DNA of 24,817 nucleotides from Deltaproteobacteria bacterium (GTDB taxonomy: Bacteria > Desulfobacterota > Deferrisomatia > Deferrisomatales > Deferrisomataceae): contig JAADGT010000374.1 in assembly GCA_013152215.1 (NCBI GenBank), positions 1 through 24,817 on the forward strand, written 5' to 3'. This document shows positions 15,614 to 22,928 of the stretch, piece by piece. The translations under genes were made by a program, and so were the position numbers. Positions within the stretch are counted from its first letter, which is position 1, and every line of letters starts with the position of its first letter. Below the pieces are notes generated by a model. It saw nothing but the letters and a program-made list of their open reading frames with translations, made no database searches and was not told the origin of the DNA.

Positions 15614-15640
15614 ACGGCACGCGGGTGATCCGCGTGCCGT
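15614..15640. terminator. Strong hairpin just after bamF, without a T-run
   Basis: A perfect 11-bp stem ACGGCACGCGG / CCGCGTGCCGT with loop GTGAT, starting 4 nt after the bamF stop. There is no T-run, so it may be a weak terminator, a pause or an mRNA-stabilising structure rather than a classical intrinsic terminator. Confidence 0.5.
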
Positions 15641-15930
15641 TGGGCCCCCGACGGAAGACCGGAAAAAATTGCACCGACTCCCGTGCAGCTTAGCGGGGGC
15701 ATGGGGCCTGCTTCCGGCCGCACGCGGCTCTCCAGCAGACCCCATGCCCTCCGAGACCGTGAGGTGACACCAAAGAGGCGTGGTCACGTTTGGAATGCTG
15801 GGGGATCACGGAGGGTTTCAAGCCTTCTAGCCTCCTAGCCTTCCAGCTTTCCAGCCTCCAAGCGGGCCGAAGTCCCAAACCGCCGTCCGATAACCAGCAC
15901 CCCTGGGTGCCCAACGAGGGAGAGAGAGCA
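15641..15930. repeat. bamF-thiolase gap: short MITE derivative, conserved spacer, octamer array
   Basis: 15696-15749 is an internally deleted version of the MITE-like element: the two terminal inverted repeats (GGGGCATGGGGCCTGCT and AGCAGACCCCATGCCC) are almost joined. The conserved 'GAGACCGTGAGGTGACA...AAGAGGCGTGG' spacer follows (15750-15783), then an octamer array (15817-15858) and a decayed hairpin GCGGGCCGAAGTCCC (15861-15875). No promoter was recognised before the thiolase gene. Confidence 0.8.
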
Positions 15931-17124
15931 ATGCGCCAACTCAGCGACGTGGTTTTCGTGAGCGCCGTCCGCACGCCCATGGGCCGGTTCGGAGGCACCC
16001 TGAAGGACATGAAGGTGTACGACATGGCCTCGTTCCCCATCCGCGAGGCCCTTCGGCGCGCCAACGTTTCGGGCGACGAGGTGGACGACGCGATCATCGG
16101 CTCGTGCCGCCAGGCGGGCAACCATGTCAACCCGGCCCGCACCGCCGCCCTGAAGGGCGGGGTGGGCCAAAGCGTGCCCGGGGTCACCATCAACAAGGCC
16201 TGCCCGGCCGGGATGAAGGCCATCAGCCTGGCCACCCAGCTGATCCAGGTGGGCCAGGCCGACGTGGTGCTGTGCGGCGGCATGGAGAGCATGTCCACGA
16301 TCCCGCACCTGATCAAGGGGTACCGGTGGAAGGGCTTCCGCATGGGGCCGGTGACCATCGAGGACGGCTGGAGCGACTCCCACGATCCAATCGCGGACCT
16401 GTCCATGGGGCTCACGGCCGAGAACCTGGTGGAGAAGTACGGCCTCAGCCGCAGGGAGCTCGACGAGTTCGCGGCCGACAGCCACCGCAAGGCGGCCAAG
16501 GCACAGAAGAACGGGTGGTTCGACGAGGAGATCACCCCGGTCACGGTGCCCGGCACCCGCAAGACCCCGGAGATCGTGTTCGACAAGGACGAGTCCATCC
16601 GCTACGAGGTCAGCGTCGAGCAAATGGCCAAGCTGCCCCCCGCGTTCAAGAAGGACGGCTCGGTGACCGCCGGCAACTCGTGCGGCCTGACCGACGGCGC
16701 CGCGTTCCTGGTGGCGATGACCCGGGAGAAGGCCGAGGAGAAGGGCCTGAAGCCCCTGTTCTCGGTGGTCGAGTACACCCAGACCGCGGTGGACGGCCGG
16801 TACATGGGCGAGGGGCCGGGCGTGGCGATCCCCCGGGCGCTCGAGCGCGCCGGCATGACCCTGGACGACATGGACCTGATCGAGGTGAACGAGGCGTTCG
16901 CCGCCCAGATCATCGCCAACGAGCGGATGCTGGGCTGGGACCGGTCCAAGCTCAACGTCCACGGCGGCGCCATCGCCCTGGGTCACCCCACCGGCTGCTC
17001 GGGCGCCCGGATCATCGTGACCCTGTACCATGCGCTCAAGCGCCTGGACAAGGAGCTGGGCATCGCCTCGATCTGCGGCGGCGGCGGGTCCACCATGGCC
17101 ATGATCATCCGCCGGGAGTCGTAA
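15931..17124 (+). CDS. Thiolase / acetyl-CoA C-acyltransferase
   Basis: A 397-aa thiolase. It catalyses CoA-dependent cleavage of a 3-oxoacyl-CoA, or the reverse condensation. The catalytic set is complete: C91 in NKACPAGMKA, H352 in GGAIALGHPTGCSGAR, C382 in SICGGGGSTMA, plus NEAFAAQ. The loop NKACPAG differs from the usual N-x-x-C-G-S-G, which may reflect an unusual substrate. The start at 15931 follows GAGGGAGAGAG; the longer open frame upstream is repeat DNA. Standing before an SDR and the ring-opening genes, it is a good candidate for 3-oxopimelyl-CoA thiolase (giving glutaryl-CoA and acetyl-CoA), though acetoacetyl-CoA thiolase is possible. Confidence 0.9.
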   Translation: MRQLSDVVFVSAVRTPMGRFGGTLKDMKVYDMASFPIREALRRANVSGDEVDDAIIGSCRQAGNHVNPARTAALKGGVGQSVPGVTINKACPAGMKAISLATQLIQVGQADVVLCGGMESMSTIPHLIKGYRWKGFRMGPVTIEDGWSDSHDPIADLSMGLTAENLVEKYGLSRRELDEFAADSHRKAAKAQKNGWFDEEITPVTVPGTRKTPEIVFDKDESIRYEVSVEQMAKLPPAFKKDGSVTAGNSCGLTDGAAFLVAMTREKAEEKGLKPLFSVVEYTQTAVDGRYMGEGPGVAIPRALERAGMTLDDMDLIEVNEAFAAQIIANERMLGWDRSKLNVHGGAIALGHPTGCSGARIIVTLYHALKRLDKELGIASICGGGGSTMAMIIRRES

Positions 17125-17265
17125 CGGCGGTCCACGGTCCTCGGTCCTCGGTCGTGGGGGGGAGGAGTCTCCGTCGCCGGAGGGTCCGGGCAGGGCAACC
17201 GTGGACCGAAGACTGCAGACCAAAGACCGAAAACCGTCGACCGAAGTTTTCCAAAGGAGGAAACC
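17125..17265. repeat. Two inversely oriented 7-bp arrays between thiolase and SDR
   Basis: 17129-17157 has GGTCCAC, GGTCCTC, GGTCCTC and GGTCGTG. 17204-17246 has GACCGAA, GACTGCA, GACCAAA, GACCGAA, AACCGTC and GACCGAA. The second is roughly the reverse complement of the first, so the mRNA could fold into one long imperfect stem. AAAGGAGG precedes the SDR start. Confidence 0.8.
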
Positions 17266-18012
17266 ATGATCGACCTGACCGGAAAGGTGGCCATCGTCAC
17301 GGGTGGCACGCGGGGGATCGGAGCGGAGATCGTGCGCACCCTGGCACGCCAGGGGGCGGACGTGGCCCTGAACTACCGCAAGAGCGCCGAAGAGGCGGAG
17401 AAGATGGTCAAGGAGGTGGAGGCTCTGGGCCGCAGGGGCCTGGCCGTGCAGGCCGACGTGGCGAGCTTCTCGGACGCCCAGGCCATGGTGGACAAGGTGG
17501 TGGCCGAGCTGGGCGGGCTCCACATCCTGGTCACCAACGCCGGCATGAACTGGGACGGCGTCCTGTGGAAGATGAGCGAGGAGCAGTTCGACCGGGTGAT
17601 CGACGTGGACCTGAAGGGCACCTGGAACTATCTGCGGGCCGCGGCCCCGATCTTCCGGGAGCAGAAGTGGGGCCGGTTCCTCTCGATCACCTCGATCAAC
17701 GGCCTGCGGGGCAAGTTCGGCCAGACCAACTACTCGGCCGCCAAGGCCGGAGTGATCGGGCTCACCAAGGCCGCGGCCAAGGACCTCGGGAAGTACGGCA
17801 TCACCTGCAACTCCATCGCCCCCGGGTTCATCCTGACCGAGATGGGCGAGAGCATGCCGGCCGAGTTCCGCGAGGCGGCCATCAACGAGTCGGCCGTGAA
17901 GCGGGCCGGCAAGCCCGAGGACGTGGCCTGGCTCGTGGCCTTCCTGGCCTCGGAGTGCGGCCGCCACATCACGGGCGAGGTGATCAAGGTGGACGGAGGG
18001 CAGTACATCTAG
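17266..18012 (+). CDS. Short-chain dehydrogenase/reductase (FabG/PhaB-like), likely 3-hydroxyacyl-CoA dehydrogenase
   Basis: A 248-aa classical SDR. The NAD(P) glycine motif is TGGTRGIG (12-19), NAG lies at 91-93, and the active site is S143, Y156, K160 (YSAAK). The usual tetrad Asn in the 'N-L-K-G-T' helix is Asp115 (DVDLKGTW). The C-terminus ITGEVIKVDGGQYI is typical. An ideal AAAGGAGG precedes the ATG. In this operon the likely reaction is oxidation of 3-hydroxypimelyl-CoA, the product of BamA, to 3-oxopimelyl-CoA for the adjacent thiolase. A biosynthetic ketoacyl reductase role cannot be ruled out. Confidence 0.88.
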   Translation: MIDLTGKVAIVTGGTRGIGAEIVRTLARQGADVALNYRKSAEEAEKMVKEVEALGRRGLAVQADVASFSDAQAMVDKVVAELGGLHILVTNAGMNWDGVLWKMSEEQFDRVIDVDLKGTWNYLRAAAPIFREQKWGRFLSITSINGLRGKFGQTNYSAAKAGVIGLTKAAAKDLGKYGITCNSIAPGFILTEMGESMPAEFREAAINESAVKRAGKPEDVAWLVAFLASECGRHITGEVIKVDGGQYI

Positions 18013-18090
18013 GCTGGAAGGCTAGAAGGCTGGGAGGCTGGAAGGCCGGAAACCCGGGCCGCCTAGCCGCCGGCCGCCGAGCCGACAGCG
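18011..18090. repeat. Octamer arrays abutting the SDR stop codon
   Basis: Five 8-bp units AGGCTGGA, AGGCTAGA, AGGCTGGG, AGGCTGGA, AGGCCGGA run from 18011 to 18050 and begin within the SDR stop codon. GC-rich units of the CCGCCTAG / CCGCCGGC type follow at 18059-18085, before the dch ribosome-binding site GGGAGGAAGG. Confidence 0.8.
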
Positions 18091-18111
18091 CCGACCCAAG
18101 GGAGGAAGGAA

Positions 18112-18888
18112 ATGTCCGACTACAAATTCATCAAGACCTGGGATGCCGATGGGGCCGCGTGGATCTCGATCAACCGGCCGCCGTACAACGTGCTGGACAT
18201 CCCCACCATGGAGGAGCTCAACGACGCCCTGGCCGCGGTGAAGTCCCGCGAGCTGGAGGTGCGGGCCCTGGTGGTCACCGCCGAGGGGGACAAGGCGTTC
18301 TCCGCCGGGGTGGACGTGGCCGACCACACCCCCGACAAGGTGGAGAAGATGGTCGAGGTGTTCCACGAGATCTTCCACCACCTGGACGCCCTCGAGATCC
18401 CCACCCTCGCGGCGGTCAAGGGCGCGGCCCTGGGCGGCGGATGCGAGCTGGCGATCTTCTGCGACATGATCGTGGCCGCCGACAACATGAAGATCGGCCA
18501 GCCCGAGGTGAAGGTGGGCGTGTTCCCGCCCCTGGCCGCGGTGGTGCTGCCCCGGCTCATCCCGGACAAGCGGGCCTTCGAGCTGATCGTGGGCGGCGAG
18601 ACGATCCGGGCGGACGAGGCCCTGCGCCTGGGCCTCGTGAACAAGGTGGTTCCGCTGGACGCGTTCGATGAGGAGTTCGGCAAGTTCCTGCGGGTGTTCA
18701 CCACCCTGTCCGGCCCGGTGCTCCGGGCCACCAAAAAGGCCATCCGCACCGCAAAGGGCCTGCCGTTCGCCGACGCGCTGTCCCGGGTGGAGCAGGTGTA
18801 CCTCCACGACCTGATGACCACCGAGGACGCGAAAGAGGGCCTCCAAGCGTTCCTGGAAAAGCGCCGGCCCGAGTGGAAGCACCGCTGA
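18112..18888 (+). CDS. bamR: Cyclohexa-1,5-diene-1-carbonyl-CoA hydratase (BamR/Dch)
   Basis: A 258-aa crotonase-family enzyme. It adds water to the dienoyl-CoA made by benzoyl-CoA reductase, giving 6-hydroxycyclohex-1-ene-1-carbonyl-CoA. The segments FSAGVDVADHTPDKV, AAVKGAALGGGCELAIFCDM and IGQPEVKVGVFPPLAAVVLPR are characteristic of the dienoyl-CoA hydratase branch rather than general enoyl-CoA hydratases. Two oxyanion-hole regions (SAGVDV and GAALGGG) are intact. GGGAGGAAGG precedes the ATG. The presence of BamA and the BamB-F reductase in the same locus makes the assignment firm. Confidence 0.9.
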   Translation: MSDYKFIKTWDADGAAWISINRPPYNVLDIPTMEELNDALAAVKSRELEVRALVVTAEGDKAFSAGVDVADHTPDKVEKMVEVFHEIFHHLDALEIPTLAAVKGAALGGGCELAIFCDMIVAADNMKIGQPEVKVGVFPPLAAVVLPRLIPDKRAFELIVGGETIRADEALRLGLVNKVVPLDAFDEEFGKFLRVFTTLSGPVLRATKKAIRTAKGLPFADALSRVEQVYLHDLMTTEDAKEGLQAFLEKRRPEWKHR

Positions 18889-18916
18889 CCGACGGCCGAA
18901 CTCACCCGGCAACCCC

Positions 18917-19738
18917 ATGATCATCGACTTCCACGTCCACCTGGCCGCCCGGGAGCACCTGGAGCCGATCGCGGCCGAGTTCTGCGACAGCTTCTGGGAC
19001 GGCCGGGGGGACTGGGACGCCCTTCTGCGACCCCAGGCGTTCGACGCGTACCTGGAGCGGGAGGGGGTGGACTACGCGGTGGGGCTGCCCGAGATCAGCC
19101 CCCGGGTCACCGGCGTCACCACGAACGAGTACGTGCGGGAGCGGTTCGGAGGGTGTCGCCGCCTGATCCTGTTCGCGAACCTGAACCCCTGGGTCACCCC
19201 GCGGCCCGACCAGGAGGTGCGGCGGCTGGCGGACCAGGGGTTCCGGGGGCTGAAGCTCTACCCGACGTACCAGCACTTTTACCCCAACGCCCGGGAGCTC
19301 TACCCGCTGTACGCGGCGTGCCAGGAGCTGGGCTGGCCGGTCATGGTGCACACCGGGTCCAGCGTGTTCCGAGGGGCCAAGCTGAAGTTCGGAGACCCCC
19401 TGTTTCTGGACGAGGTGGCCGTGGACTTCCCCGACCTGACGCTGCTGATGGTCCACGGCGGCCGGGGGTTCTGGTACGACCGCGCGGCGTTCCTGGCGGG
19501 GCTGCACCCGAACCTGTACCTGGAGGTCTCGGGGCTGCCTCCCAAGAAGCTGCTGGAGTACTTTCCGGACCTGGAGCGGATCCACCGGAAGGTGGTGTTC
19601 GGCTCCGACTGGCCGGGCAACCCCGGGATTCGGGCGAACGTGGAGGCGATCCGGCGGCTTCCCCTGTCCGAACCGGCCAAACGGGCGATCCTGGGGGAGA
19701 ACGCGGCCCGGATCCTCGGCCTGGAGGCCGGTCCGTGA
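18917..19738 (+). CDS. Amidohydrolase family (TIM-barrel) metal-dependent hydrolase
   Basis: A 273-aa amidohydrolase-2-type protein. The metal ligands are visible as H6-x-H8 (IIDFHVHL), H145 (MVHTGSS), H180 (LLMVHGGRG) and D231 (FGSDWPG). The family includes lactonases, amide hydrolases and non-oxidative decarboxylases, so the reaction cannot be named. No strong Shine-Dalgarno precedes the ATG, which lies 28 nt after dch, so it probably depends on read-through within the operon. Its stop overlaps the GTG of the next gene (GTGA, 19735-19738), which suggests the two enzymes act together. Confidence 0.85.
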   Translation: MIIDFHVHLAAREHLEPIAAEFCDSFWDGRGDWDALLRPQAFDAYLEREGVDYAVGLPEISPRVTGVTTNEYVRERFGGCRRLILFANLNPWVTPRPDQEVRRLADQGFRGLKLYPTYQHFYPNARELYPLYAACQELGWPVMVHTGSSVFRGAKLKFGDPLFLDEVAVDFPDLTLLMVHGGRGFWYDRAAFLAGLHPNLYLEVSGLPPKKLLEYFPDLERIHRKVVFGSDWPGNPGIRANVEAIRRLPLSEPAKRAILGENAARILGLEAGP

Positions 19739-20316
19739 AGCCGGCGCTGGTGGTGGTGGACATGCTGGTGGACAACCTCAAGACCCACCGGCACACGGCC
19801 GTCGCGGCCGAGGGCATGGCGATCGTGCCGGCGGTGCGGCGGGCGGCGGAGGCGTGCAGACGAGCCGGAGCGCCCGTGGTGTTCGCCAACGACTCGTTCC
19901 TGCCCGGGGACTTCCTGTTCGGGGGGAGGATGCAGCCCCACGCCCTGCGAGGCACGCCGGGGGCCGAGGTGATCCCGGAGCTGGACCCCCGGCCGTCGGA
20001 CATCCGGCTGCCCAAGCGCCGGTTCAGCGCGTTCTACAAGACCGACCTGGACCAGACCCTGCGGCTCCAGGGGGTGGACACGGTGGTGGTGGCCGGCATC
20101 ACCACTCCTTACTGCGTGCTGACCACGGCCCTGGACGCCCTGGCCCACGACTTCCGGGCCGTGATTCTGGAGGACGCCTCGGCCGCCCACAAACGCGAGG
20201 TCCATGAGGCCTGCCTCTCGCTCTACCGGAACAGCCCCCTGTGGCCCCTGTTCCGGGTGGAGACCGTGGACACCTTCGTGGAGGCCCTGGCCGCCGGAGC
20301 GTGGCCGGGGGACTGA
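19735..20316 (+). CDS. Isochorismatase-like cysteine hydrolase
   Basis: A 193-aa cysteine hydrolase of the isochorismatase / nicotinamidase fold. The catalytic triad is clear: D9 (VVVDML), K94 (LPKRRFSAF) and C127 (GITTPYCVLTT), with the cis-peptide-type GIT-T loop before the Cys. Relatives hydrolyse amides such as nicotinamide, N-carbamoylsarcosine or ureidoacrylate, or vinyl ethers. The start is GTG at 19735, overlapping the amidohydrolase stop by 4 nt. With that neighbour it could form a two-step hydrolytic module for a cyclic or amide-containing compound; this is inference. It has no known role in the benzoyl-CoA pathway. Confidence 0.85.
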   Translation: MKPALVVVDMLVDNLKTHRHTAVAAEGMAIVPAVRRAAEACRRAGAPVVFANDSFLPGDFLFGGRMQPHALRGTPGAEVIPELDPRPSDIRLPKRRFSAFYKTDLDQTLRLQGVDTVVVAGITTPYCVLTTALDALAHDFRAVILEDASAAHKREVHEACLSLYRNSPLWPLFRVETVDTFVEALAAGAWPGD

Positions 20317-20370
20317 ACCCGACAGACGGATTTCGGGGCCCACCCTTTTCCCGTAAGGAGGAGACGAGCC

Positions 20371-21452
20371 ATGAGCGTTCCCGAAAAGATCCAAGCCTGG
20401 CAGATGACCAAGGCCGGCGACCCCAAGGCGGGCACCCCCGGGGTGCTGGAGCGGGTGGAGCTGGACGTGCCCGAGCTCGCCGAGGGCTGGAGGTGGCGGG
20501 CTGCGGCGTGTGCCACACCGACCTCTCCTACTTCTACCAGGGCGTTCCCACGGTGAACCCGCCCCCCCTGGTGCTGGGCCACGAGATCAGCGGCACCGTG
20601 GTGGCCGGCCCGTCCGACTGGGTGGGTAAGGAGGTGCTGATCCCGGCCGTGATGCCCTGCGGGGAGTGCGACATCTGCAAGGCCGGCCGGGGCAACCGTT
20701 GCCTGGCCCAGAAGATGCCCGGCAACAGCCTGGGCGTCTACGGCGGATACGCCAGCCACATCGTGGTGCCGTACCGCGACCTGTGCGTGATCGAGAACCG
20801 CGACAAGCCCCTGTCCCACTACGCGGTCATCGCGGACGCGGTCACCACCCCCTACCAGGCCGCGGTGCGCGGCGACCTCAAGCCCGGCGACCGGGTGATC
20901 GTGATCGGGTGTGCCGGCGGGGTCGGCATCTACATGACCCAGATGGCCAAGGCGTTCGGCGCCTCGTTCGTGGTGGGGCTCGACATCGACGACGCCAAGC
21001 TGGAGCGGGCCCGGCAGTACGGAGCCGACGCCACGATCAACCCCCTCAACAAGAGCCCCAAGGAGGTGGCCGGCGAGCTCAAGGCCATCGCCAAGCAGAA
21101 CGGCCTCCCCCACAACTGGGGCTGGAAGATCTTCGAGGTCTCCGGCACCAAGCCGGGCCAGGAGCTGGGGCTCGCGCTGCTGTCGTTCGTGGGCCGGATG
21201 GTGGTGGTGGGGTACACCCCGGCCAAGGTGGAGTACATGCTCTCGCGGCTCATGGCCTTCGACGCCGAGATCGTGGGCACCTGGGGCTGCCTGCCCAAGT
21301 ACTACCCCGAGGTGCTGAAGCTGGTGCAGGCCGGCAAGGTGCAGGTGGAGCCGTTCATCGAGACCCGGCCCATGAGCCAGATCCAGGAGGTGTTCGAGGC
21401 GGCCCACCACCGCAAGCTGGAGAAGCGCGTGATCCTGGAGCCGGACTTCTAG
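20371..21452 (+). pseudogene. bamQ: 6-hydroxycyclohex-1-ene-1-carbonyl-CoA dehydrogenase (BamQ/Had), frameshifted in this sequence
   Basis: A zinc alcohol-dehydrogenase-type enzyme that would oxidise the product of BamR to 6-oxocyclohex-1-ene-1-carbonyl-CoA with NAD. The ATG at 20371 has AAGGAGGAG upstream, but the reading frame shifts after codon 39 (GGC at 20485-20487). The bases TG then precede GAG at 20490, from which the second frame runs cleanly to 21452 (EVAGCGVCHTDLSYFYQG onwards). Catalytic-zinc (CGVCHTD, GHE), structural-zinc (CGECDICKAGRGNRC) and Rossmann (GCAGGVG) motifs are all intact in the second part. Family proteins have a few more residues at the junction, so about 10 nt (or another 1 mod 3) seem missing. 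A sequencing error and a true mutation are both possible. Confidence 0.88.
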
Positions 21453-21594
21453 AGGCTGGAAGGCTAGGAAGCTAGGAGGCTGGGAGGCTCGAAAAGCCGA
21501 AACCCAGCAGCCGGGGAACGAACGGGCCCCTGCCCCCTGACCGCAGACTGTTGACCGTCGACCGTTGACCGATCCTAGACAAAAGGAGAGAAGA
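21453..21594. repeat. Octamer and heptamer arrays between bamQ and bamA
   Basis: 21453-21492 has five 8-bp units (AGGCTGGA, AGGCTAGG, AAGCTAGG, AGGCTGGG, AGGCTCGA) starting directly at the bamQ stop. 21539-21573 has five 7-bp units (GACCGCA, GACTGTT, GACCGTC, GACCGTT, GACCGAT). The bamA ribosome-binding site AAAGGAGAG follows. Confidence 0.85.
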
Positions 21595-22728
21595 ATGAGC
21601 CTCGATTGGCTGCCCCGCGACAACGAGATGAAGGACCACGGCCTGTTCAAGGGCGAGTACTGGGGCACGGAGCCGCCGTGCACCGTGTACGAGAAGAAGC
21701 CCCTGGTCGATCCCGACGGCAACGTGGTGCCCGACCTGTACGTGGCTTGGATCACGCTGAACAACCCCAGGCAGTACAACTCGTACACCACCGAGATGGT
21801 CAAGGGCGTGATCGCCGGGTTCAAGGCCGCCTCGGGCGACCGGTCGGTGGTGGCCGTGGTGTTCACCGGAGCGGGCGACAAGGCCTTCTGCACCGGCGGG
21901 AACACCGTGGAGTACTCCCAGTACTACTCCCGCCGGCCCAACGAGTACGGCGAGTACATGGACCTGTTCAACCTGATGGTCGACTCCATCCTCGATTGCA
22001 AGAAGCCCGTGATCTGCCGGGTCAACGGCATGCGGGTGGCCGGAGGCCAGGAGATCGGCATGGCCTGCGACCTGGCGGTCAGCTCGGACCTGGCGGTGTA
22101 CGGTCAGGCCGGCCCCAAGCACGGCTCGGCGCCCGTGGGCGGTTCCACGGACTTCCTCCCGTGGTTCCTGACCATGGAGGACGCCATGTGGAACTGCATC
22201 TCGTGCGAGCTGTGGTCGGCCTACAAGATGAAGGCCAAGGGCCTGATCTCCAAGGTGGTGCCGGTGCTCAAGACGGCCGACGGCCAGTTCATCCGCAACC
22301 CCCAGGTGGTCACCGAGGAGTACGTGCGCGACGGCGAGATCGTGTACGGCGAGTTCAAGACCGGCGACGAGGCCAAGAAGGCCAAGGAGCTCGTCAAGTC
22401 GTGCACCGTGGACTTCGAGCTCCTGGACAAGGAGGTGAATCAGATCATCTGGCGGTTCGCCAACCTGTTCCCGGGCTGCCTCCAGATGTCCATCGACATG
22501 ATCCGGGCCAAGAAGAAGTTCTTCTGGGACCAGGCCAAGCTCGCGAACCGGCACTGGCTCGCGGCCAACATGATGTGCGAGGCCTTCCTGGGCTTCACCG
22601 CGTTCAGCACCCGGAAGATGACCGGCGAGGACGTGATCGACTTCCTCAAGTACCGTCAGCTGGTGGCCCAGGGTGCCCTGATGGACGAGGACGCGTTCGA
22701 GCAGGTGCTTCCCAAGCCCAAGGGCTGA
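21595..22728 (+). CDS. bamA: 6-oxocyclohex-1-ene-1-carbonyl-CoA hydrolase (BamA/Oah)
   Basis: A 377-aa crotonase-superfamily ring-cleaving hydrolase, the hallmark enzyme of anaerobic aromatic degradation. It adds water to 6-oxocyclohex-1-ene-1-carbonyl-CoA and hydrolyses the ring C-C bond to give 3-hydroxypimelyl-CoA. The family N-terminus (LDWLPRDNEMKDHGLF) fixes the start at 21595, after AAAGGAGAG. Signature segments include FTGAGDKAFCTGGNTVEYSQ, VNGMRVAGGQEIGMACDLAV and GQAGPKHGSAPVGGSTDFLP. Length is normal for the family and the frame is intact. It is the last gene of the pathway block and is followed by a strong terminator. Confidence 0.96.
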   Translation: MSLDWLPRDNEMKDHGLFKGEYWGTEPPCTVYEKKPLVDPDGNVVPDLYVAWITLNNPRQYNSYTTEMVKGVIAGFKAASGDRSVVAVVFTGAGDKAFCTGGNTVEYSQYYSRRPNEYGEYMDLFNLMVDSILDCKKPVICRVNGMRVAGGQEIGMACDLAVSSDLAVYGQAGPKHGSAPVGGSTDFLPWFLTMEDAMWNCISCELWSAYKMKAKGLISKVVPVLKTADGQFIRNPQVVTEEYVRDGEIVYGEFKTGDEAKKAKELVKSCTVDFELLDKEVNQIIWRFANLFPGCLQMSIDMIRAKKKFFWDQAKLANRHWLAANMMCEAFLGFTAFSTRKMTGEDVIDFLKYRQLVAQGALMDEDAFEQVLPKPKG

Positions 22729-22761
22729 TCTTTTTGCCTCTTCCCCCCTCCCAACGGGGAT

Positions 22762-22791
22762 GACCGGGGCCTTCGGGCCCCGGTCTTTTTT
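22762..22791 (+). terminator. Intrinsic terminator of the bam pathway block
   Basis: A perfect 10-bp stem GACCGGGGCC / GGCCCCGGTC with the stable TTCG loop, followed by six T (22786-22791). It ends transcription 34-63 nt after the bamA stop. Confidence 0.95.
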
Positions 22792-22817
22792 GGGGGAACA
22801 CCCCTCCGGGGGCGCGG

Positions 22818-22836
22818 ATTCCCACGCAGTGGGAAT
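22818..22836. promoter_or_regulatory. Perfect inverted repeat, candidate activator site
   Basis: ATTCCCAC-GCA-GTGGGAAT is a perfect 8-bp inverted repeat with a 3-bp centre, extended by GCGC arms at 22812-22815 and 22837-22840. Its centre lies about 100 bp upstream of the predicted start of the sigma-54 promoter at 22903, the usual distance for an enhancer-binding protein site. It could instead act as an RNA hairpin. Confidence 0.5.
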
Positions 22837-22902
22837 GCGCCAAATGCCACAGCCCTTCGGGGGCCCTAGAGCCGAACATCGTGATTCCAATAGGTTGAAA
22901 GA

Positions 22903-22918
22903 TGGCACGAGGATTGCT
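22903..22918 (+). promoter_or_regulatory. Sigma-54 promoter of a candidate small RNA
   Basis: TGGCACGAGGATTGCT fits the sigma-54 consensus TGGCACG-N4-TTGCW completely, better than most known promoters. The predicted start is near 22929. No plus-strand gene follows; the next gene is on the other strand. Confidence 0.8.
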
Positions 22919-22928
22919 TTCCATCTGC

